This document shows positions 58,226 to 64,000 of a stretch of DNA of 64,000 nt, piece by piece. The translations under genes were made by a program, and so were the position numbers. How positions within the stretch are numbered: position 1 is the stretch's first letter; each line of letters starts with the position of its first letter. The stretch is from NCBI GenBank assembly GCA_028017165.1, contig CM051525.1, positions 66,326,910 to 66,390,909 on the forward strand, given 5' to 3'. The DNA comes from Herpetospermum pedunculosum. Lineage: Eukaryota > Streptophyta > Magnoliopsida > Cucurbitales > Cucurbitaceae. The notes under the pieces were generated by a model that was not told the origin of the DNA, searched no databases, and was given only the letters and a program-made list of their open reading frames with translations.

Positions 58226-58330
58226 TGTGACGAAATCGAGCATTATTCAATTGACATAGAGTTGTGTCATTGACTAAAAGATCAAAGATTTAATCTTCCA
58301 CCCTCCATTATATACTTTTGCAAAAAAAAC
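58226..58330 (+). repeat. SINE-like tRNA-related repeat
   Basis: GAGCATTATTCAATTGACAT, CATTGACTAAAAGATCAAAG, ATTTAATCTTCCACCCTCCA, then TTTTGCAAAAAAAAC. Confidence 0.5.
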
Positions 58331-58373
58331 AAATCGACTATCTATAGACCATTCCTAAAGAGACAGATATGTC

Positions 58374-58470
58374 AACATGAGTATAGCTCAATAAACTTAT
58401 TGTATGAACTAGTGACGAAGAAATTAGAGCTTTGATTCTCCCACCTGTATATTGTCGGAAAAAAAAAAAG
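58374..58470 (+). repeat. SINE-like tRNA-related repeat
   Basis: ATGAGTATAGCTCAATAAAC, ACTAGTGACGAAGAAATTAG, TTTGATTCTCCCACCTGTAT, then TTGTCGG and an A run. It is only about 130 bp upstream of the WAT1 copy 2 start. Confidence 0.55.
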
Positions 58471-58596
58471 ATGCTTGTATATATTTGAAATGAAGGGCAA
58501 ATGCTTTTACTTTGAATGTTATAAAGAGCAGTGAGCTTTTGGTTGTTGATTTTAGTATTTAAACATCACAAACAACAGAAGGGATAAAAAGCAATA

Positions 58597-61072
58597 ATGG
58601 ATTCAAAGAAGCCTTATTTTGCTGCAGTTTTTTGCCAAATCGCTTATGCTGGAATGAGTCTGTTGTCAAAAGCTGCTTTTGCTTCTGGTATGAATACTTA
58701 TGTTTTCCTTTTCTATAGGCAAGCTGTTGGGACTATCTTCTTACTACCTCTCACCATATTTTTCAGAAGGTAATATATATAATTACCCCACTTTCTCATA
58801 AATTATTTAGTGATGATTTTAAAAACCAATCTTGTTATCTATAATATTATAACCTTTTATTTTCATGGATTGAAGAAAAGAAATAGCAAGTCTATCAGTA
58901 GGGGAGATGTGCAAGATTTTCATGGTGGGCTGTCTCGGGTAATTTGTATAATTATTAAATTAATTAATTGTTATTGTCTTGAATTAGAGAATTTTAATTA
59001 GTTTTAGCAATAATTTGTATGGAAATGTACAGGTATACGGTGGGTTTGAATATGTATGGGTTAGGAGTTGATTATACAACTGCAACTTTAGGTGCTGCAG
59101 CGTTCAACTGTCTTCCTGTCACCACCTTCTTCTTTGCACTTATTCTAAGGTTCTCTACCTATACATTACAGAATCTCTTCTATTAAATCAAAAAGTCGTA
59201 ACCATTTAGAAAAGAGAATGTCGATGAAAATATCGATAGAATGTCGATGTCGATGGATATTTCTGTAAGGTTTTTACAAATATTTTTTTTTAAAAAAATA
59301 TTTAAATTAATAAATAAACATTTTTACCCTCTTAAATGAATTAAAATACATTTATTATAATAGTATATTCACTTTAGGTTAACATTTTGTTGTTTCTTTT
59401 TTAATATTTAATCAATTTTGTACGGTATGATGGAAATGTCGATCACCCCCTCATGTCGATATTGAACCTATGGATATGTGAAAATGTCGACATATCGAAA
59501 GAAATTTAATACCATGATTTTACGAAACAAAAAAAACGGTTAAAATTATTTCAAAAAGACTTTTAATGCAATTTCAAACTAAACCGAGTCTATCTCTCTC
59601 ATAGGGAGATGAGGGTAACTATATGTCATGTGTGAATGTCATTTATACATAGCTGGTATGGCTCTATTGCAGAGGTTTTTTTTTAGCTATAGCAGCGGTT
59701 TTAAACTGCTGCAACACTTTTTGCAACGCTTGAGAAACCCCGGACTAAACCAGTGTTGTAAGGGATCTAGCAACACTTTTTAAAGTGCTGGAATGACTTC
59801 TCACAACCGTTATAATAGCACCCATCCTATTGCAACATTTTTGAAATAAATAGCACTTTCTTATTTGTTTGGGCTTTAAATTTTTTAAAGAATTTTTTTT
59901 ATTTGGGCGGGCCAATTGTTCAGAAAAAAATGAGCACCCTATTGCAACACATTTTAAAATCGCAGCAAGAAAATCGTTGCAATACATATATTTTGCAACA
60001 ATTTTTATTTGTCTCCAAAATTATTGCGATTTTATTAAATTTTCTAGCACTTTCTAAACCGTTGTAAAAAAATTGTCGCAATAGACTAATTTTCTTGTAG
60101 AGCTACTTGTCTAAAGTTAGCTCTAAGGAATCAAACCTTCCTTTATTCATTCATATGGGAAATTATTCTCAAATTTTGCAGTGACCTTTATACTTTACCA
60201 TCTCTTTCAGTATCGTTTACTTTAAAGATATGAGAAATTTCTTTTTTCATTTTTTTTAATAGTGTTTAGTAAAGTGGAAGATAATCATTTAGTTTTTAGT
60301 TTTTTATTTTAAAAAATTAAGTCTATAAATATTACTTTCATCCCTATTTTTTTTTTTGTTTGGTTATCTATTTTCTACCGATATTTTTAAAAATCAAATC
60401 AATTTTAAAAATTAAAAAAAAAAAAATTCAAAAGTAGTTTTATTTTTGAAATTTGACTAAGAATCCAAATGTTTTTTTAAGAAAAATGAAACCTATAGTA
60501 GAGAAAATTAAGAGAAAACAAGCCTAAATTTTAAAAATAAAAATCTAAAAACGAAATGGTTATCAAACGGCCCCTTAAATATATATAAATGAAATAAATT
60601 GATGGAACAGGACATTACCAATTTGGGAATCACTAATCCCTTCACATTGGATTCCTCTTCTCACTCACAATATAAGATGTATGTGTTACTCCTCTCATTA
60701 CCAAGTGATTTTGAGATAAAACCCAATGATATCTAATATGATATTATATCCCATTAAGTTCAAAATAAGTATTAGGTCCAAAAATGGGATCCGACCCAAG
60801 AATGGTGAACCCAAATAGGCACTATCTTGAAGTATGTTGAGGAATCTCACATTGAGAAGATGGAGGAGCATGTAGATACATGAATTATTCCTCTATTATC
60901 AATTGATTTGAGATGAAATACAACGAAAGAATGAGAATCAAAAAATAAAAATGAAACAATTGATGACACTCACCACCAATTTGAGAATTAATACTCCATG
61001 AAAAGAGCAATCTCATTCTACTCCAAAACTAAAATCAACCATAGTCACATTCTTTATTTGGTAGATTCACAA

Positions 61073-61117
<45 letters not shown>

Positions 61118-63230
61118 GTAGGTTCACAACCTTTTCATTAATAATCTTAACAATTGTGACCCTTTTTTTTCTCTCATCCCATTAATGAGACTTACAATTT
61201 TTTTTTAATTAATTATCTTACAACTTTTTTTTTCTCTCTCTTACTTACTCTATTAATAGTTTTTCTTCTAATAAAACAATTATACTAATCTATTTTCCTT
61301 CCCATTCCAATTCCTAGTAAGTAAAACAGATAGTAAGTCATTGAAAACATAGTTCAATTGACATGATGTATGAACTAGTAACCGAGAGATCCTAGGTGCG
61401 ATCCCTCGAACACCATATTGTCAAAAAAAAAAAAAAAAAAATTGTTTTGTGTTGACTTGAACTCTCTACAATCTCTATAAAATAATTGGTTCACATATTT
61501 TGTTTTCAATTTAAGGTGCATATAATTAAGTAGATTAGTAGATAATATATGTCATTGAAAGTATGGTAGGGTTATTATTCCTTCCAAAATCTTTAAAGCA
61601 AATGACATATGGACAATCTACACCTATTTGGCTCACATAAATATTAGTAGTTATGGTCAGTTGGGCTACACCCATCATATAATAATTAATTGTTGTTTTA
61701 TTTAAATAAATTTGAAATGTCTCATAAAGTAGAGAGATTTTGCTGATTTTTTAACCTATTGATATAATATTATGTTGATAGGATGGAGAAAATAAACATA
61801 AGGAAAGCAAGTGGAATAGCAAAGGTTGGAGGCATAGTACTATGCATTGCAGGTGTTGCAGTGCTTGCATTTTACAAAGGCCCTTACTTGAACCCACTCT
61901 TCAATTATCATCTTTTTCAAACCCACCATTCTCATATTTCATCCCACAAAAGATGGATTCTTGGTTGTTTTTTGCTCCTTGTTGCTTGCATTTCATGGGG
62001 TTTGTGGATTGTTCTTCAGGTAATTAATATGAATTAAAATTAATTAATTATAGCTTATTATCCTAATTGAAACTTGGTGTACTTTTATTCATTATTGTTA
62101 ATTATATGTATACTTTTTCAGGCTTTGGTTATGAAGACTTGTCCATCTCCACTTGTGTTATCCTGTGGACAAACTTTGTCAAGTGCCATTCAATCATTTG
62201 TTGTGGCCATTGCAATGGAAACAAACCCTTCTCAATGGAAACTTGGTTGGAACATTCGCCTCATTGCTGCTCTTTTCTGCGTAAGGATCTCTCTTTCCTC
62301 TCTATAAAGCCTTCTCAGGATTCAAAATTCCCCGACATTTTCTTACTTCTCCTTGCGACTACTTATCTTGAGCTGCTAACGAGAGTGAAGATCATAAACC
62401 CTATAGACCAATACGAATCCTTTCAGCATGCTTGGTCCTCACTCACATGCTTTCTAAATTTTGAAGGGATCACTAAATCATTCAGAAAAACTCCAAAGTT
62501 AAATGTTCTTGGCTTGGAACAATCTTATGGTAGATGACCTCCTAATACAATTTTTCTTAGAAAATATGTAAGTGAAAATAAAGTCATGCTGAAAGGACTT
62601 GTGTTGGTCTGTAGGCTGGATAGTTTTCACTCTCGTAAGAAGCTCAAGATAACTAGGAGGTGTGACTAAGTCGCAGGGGATGCAGGGTTGCCGAATTCAG
62701 ATTCTAAATCTTGGGTTTGGGGCGCGTTACTCTCTCTCTCTCCATTGCTTATCATTTGTGTAAAGCCTACAAGTTTCTGCAGGGAACTTTTGTAGCTTTC
62801 ATTGCAAACTCTTTGTCAAGTTGGATCATCAAAATGAAGGGTCCAGTGTTCCAAGCTGTTACCACACCCTTGAATCTCATTTTCACATTAATTGGTTCAG
62901 AATTTCTTTTAAATGAAGGAGTTAGCTTGGGAAGGTAATTAATAAGAAATTATGGATTCCATTAATTAATTAATGATTTAAATTTTTTATTTAAATATAA
63001 TTTAATTGTTTTGTTTTTGTTTTGGTTGTGCTTTGGACAGTATAATAGGTTCCATGTTGCTGGTTTTGAGCCTTTACAGTGTTTTATGGGGAAAAAGGAA
63101 GGAAATGAGTTGTGATCATACAGAAAATAAGAGTGATTTCCAGAAAAGGAAATTATTATTCACCACTCACTCTAATTCATCTTCTTTGATTTCTCTATTA
63201 ATTTTTTGCGTCGTTAGTAAAATGAAATGA
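58597..63230 (+). CDS. WAT1-related protein (EamA/MtN21-type transporter), copy 2
   Basis: Paralogue of the gene at 49770-54491, same strand and structure. Exons: 58597-58769, 58876-58938, 59033-59149, 61782-62019, 62122-62280, 62783-62934, 63041-63230. All introns are GT-AG; the total is 1092 nt, 363 residues, no internal stop. It starts MDSKKPYFAAVFCQIAYAGM and has KAAFASGMNTYVFLFYRQAV, RMEKINIRKASGIAKVGGIV, KMKGPVFQAVTTPLNLI and LLVLSLYSVLWG. Exons 2, 3, 5 and 6 have the same lengths as in copy 1 (63, 117, 159, 152 nt). The last exon differs: copy 2 ends with a hydrophobic SSLISLLIFCVVSKMK instead of the polar tail of copy 1. Intron 3 (2632 nt) carries an eroded CACTA copy, an LTR-like block and a SINE-like repeat. 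Intron 5 (502 nt) carries a 5S-rRNA-like sequence. Substrate unknown; both copies look functional. Confidence 0.92.
59215..59520. repeat. TGTCGATAT-rich repeat in intron 3 of WAT1 copy 2
   Basis: ATGTCGATGTCGATGGATAT, then CTCATGTCGATATTGAACCT and GTCGACATATCG. Related, in inverse order, to 19870-20230 inside the element at 19.5-20.5 kb (TATCCACATCGACATTTTAT, TCTCATGTCGATATTAAGTT). Confidence 0.55.
59664..60100 (+). mobile_element. Second CACTA-type copy, left end eroded (intron 3 of WAT1 copy 2)
   Basis: From CTATTGCAGAGGTT it aligns nearly base for base with 8784-9215, including TTTTTGCAACGCTTGAGAAA, AGGGATCTAGCAACACTTTT and TTTTCTTGTAG at the end. The left CACTACAAGAAAA is missing and the right end reads TAGAG instead of TAGTG. 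It is therefore no longer mobile. Confidence 0.85.
60600..60910 (+). mobile_element. LTR/TRIM-like remnant (intron 3 of WAT1 copy 2)
   Basis: The pattern TTCACATTGGATTCCTCTTC, TGTTACTCCTCTCATTACCA, AGTGATTTTGAGATAAAACC and a degraded tRNA-Met-type primer site (TGATATTATATCC at about 60741-60753, compare TGGTATCAGAGCC) is the usual end of such LTRs. ATCTCACATTGAGAAGATGG follows at about 60845, like the start of a second LTR. Confidence 0.45.
61346..61441 (+). repeat. SINE-like tRNA-related repeat (intron 3 of WAT1 copy 2)
   Basis: AACATAGTTCAATTGACATG, ACTAGTAACCGAGAGATCCT, then B-box-like AGGTGCGATCCCTCGAACAC and TATTGTCAAAA with a long A run. One of the least decayed tails. Confidence 0.6.
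62300..62735 (+). mobile_element. 5S-rRNA-like, probably Cassandra-type LTR piece in intron 5 of WAT1 copy 2
   Basis: 62464-62560 aligns with the 3' two-thirds of plant 5S rRNA: GGGATCACTAAATCATTCAG, AAACTCCAAAGTTAAATGTT (compare the GAACTCCGAAGTTAAGCG box A area), TTCTTGGCTTGGAACA, then TGGTAGATGACCTCCTAATA (compare GGATGGGTGACCTCCTGGGA, box C). The surrounding text and the close at GGGGCGCGTTAC fit an LTR ending in GTTAC(A). Cassandra TRIMs are known to carry 5S sequences in their LTRs. The intron of copy 1 keeps only a short TGTAACGCTCCAGGCCCAGG (53369-53388) at the matching place. Confidence 0.55.
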
Positions 63231-63692
63231 TTGAATCAATGAACTATCTTTTGGGATTTGATTTTGAGTCTTTGCAATGCTTTTGCATTTTGGAAGGAAG
63301 ATATAATGCACCGATTGATAACCATTTGTATTTGTTTTTTATTTTCATGAGTTTTAAGTTTTATATTTTTGAAAAACAAAAACTATATACGTTTCATATA
63401 TAACTGATTTCCTTCGTAACTTGTTTATGATAACTATTTTTGGTTGATAATTTTTTATTTTCTTTTATACTTTATATAAAATAATAGCAAACTATTTTTA
63501 CAATTATTTCATATAATATATCGAGTTGTTTCCAACGTTGAACATTATTAACCAATAAATATTTTAGATATATTTTTCAGTATATTTTTTTAAGCAATTA
63601 ATTCAAAGTTAAATAGTTAAAATAAAAAATTTCAAAGTCTAAGGATATAATTGAAACTTTCGTCAAAATTCAAACATATTTATATAAATTTA
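63231..63692. other. 3' flank of WAT1 copy 2
   Basis: AT-rich, probable 3' UTR to about 63300. A GATTGATAACCATTTGTATT block near 63314 resembles the terminal motif of the GTTTGATAACTATTTAG-type MITEs. No gene. Confidence 0.4.
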
Positions 63693-64000
63693 AGGACGAG
63701 TTGCACAAACAGCAACCAGACCCAAAATAATTACAAATTTTGCAAAGTTTAAAACATTTTGTAAATATGACAAAAAATCAGTGGCTATCACCGTTAGACT
63801 CTATCAATGATATATGACTATCACTGATAGACTTCTATTAGTGATAGACTTTTATCACTGATAGACTTCAGTGACAAAATTCTATAAAAAACTGAGTCTA
63901 TCAACGATAGATCATACTATCAGTGATAGAAATTGTCATATCCACAAAATTTTAAAAAAAGTGCTATATTTTTAATTATTTTACTCTAAATTGATATTTG
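63693..64000 (-). repeat. TATCAGTGATAGA repeat family, copy H (runs to window end)
   Basis: It opens with GAGTTGCACAAACAGCAACC and GACCCAAAATAATTACAAAT, continues with ACTATCACTGATAGACTTCT and GTGATAGACTTTTATCACTG, and closes in CTATATTTTTAATTATTTTA, CTCTAAATTGATATTTG. It is one of the best copies for building a consensus. Confidence 0.75.

Larger units (their letters stand above)
54492..58519. other. Spacer between the two WAT1-related genes
   Basis: It contains copy G of the TATCAGTGATAGA family (55160-55485), a pyrimidine-rich block with the perfect inverted pair GTTGTACC/GGTACAAC (55570-55593), SINE-like repeats at 56068, 58226 and 58374, a short GC-richer patch at 57000-57180 and (AAT)n at 57603-57628. 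No gene remnant of a third transporter was seen. Confidence 0.45.

Noticed and set aside
62067..62537. A 156-codon plus frame in WAT1 copy 2
   Set aside because: It reads exon 5 in the wrong frame and runs on into the 5S-like intron insert.

Overview
The window looks like nuclear DNA of a flowering plant, most likely a eudicot. It is strongly AT-rich, has short GT-AG introns, carries a conserved plant actin with an intron in its 5' leader, and is packed with plant transposons (LINE, CACTA, PIF/Harbinger-like, hAT-like, copia-type LTR pieces and a 5S-like LTR piece). The repeat style suggests Cucurbitaceae, but that is an impression and was not tested.

Layout. 1-3300: gene-poor, with a decayed LINE end (about 2288-2813). 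3301-4933, minus strand: ATG13, an autophagy-initiation gene, with its first two coding exons visible and its conserved C-terminus not found. 5290-13000: AT-rich intergenic DNA with a 460-bp CACTA element flanked by TCA repeats, a LINE tail and a copia-type LTR remnant. 13020-18879: a full-length LINE on the minus strand, with two open ORFs that overlap by ATGA, a short A tail and a perfect 19-bp target duplication. 19495-22487: a TAA-flanked element of about 1 kb with Harbinger-type termini, then an 857-bp fold-back element. 23174-23815, plus: an intronless ATL-type RING-H2 E3 ligase. 24727-41500: intergenic repeat field holding a tRNA-Leu(TAA) gene, a possible mitochondrial insertion near 38 kb, a roughly 75-bp degenerate tandem array, and many copies of two short families. 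42724-44181, plus: a complete four-coding-exon actin. 45449-46683: an hAT-like element inserted in a SINE-like repeat, with an 8-bp duplication. 49770-54491 and 58597-63230, plus: two tandem, intact seven-exon WAT1-related (EamA/MtN21-type) transporter genes whose introns have collected different mobile elements.

The genes do not form a functional cluster. ATG13, the RING ligase, actin and tRNA-Leu are unrelated neighbours. Only the two transporters belong together, as a local duplication. The most informative content is in the mobile elements: a LINE that looks recent and possibly competent, a repeat family built from TATCAGTGATAGA-like blocks (eight copies), a tRNA-like short family (about 18 copies listed), and a 5S-rRNA-like (Cassandra-type) sequence inside an intron of the second transporter. 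I did not find a convincing novel multi-gene system.
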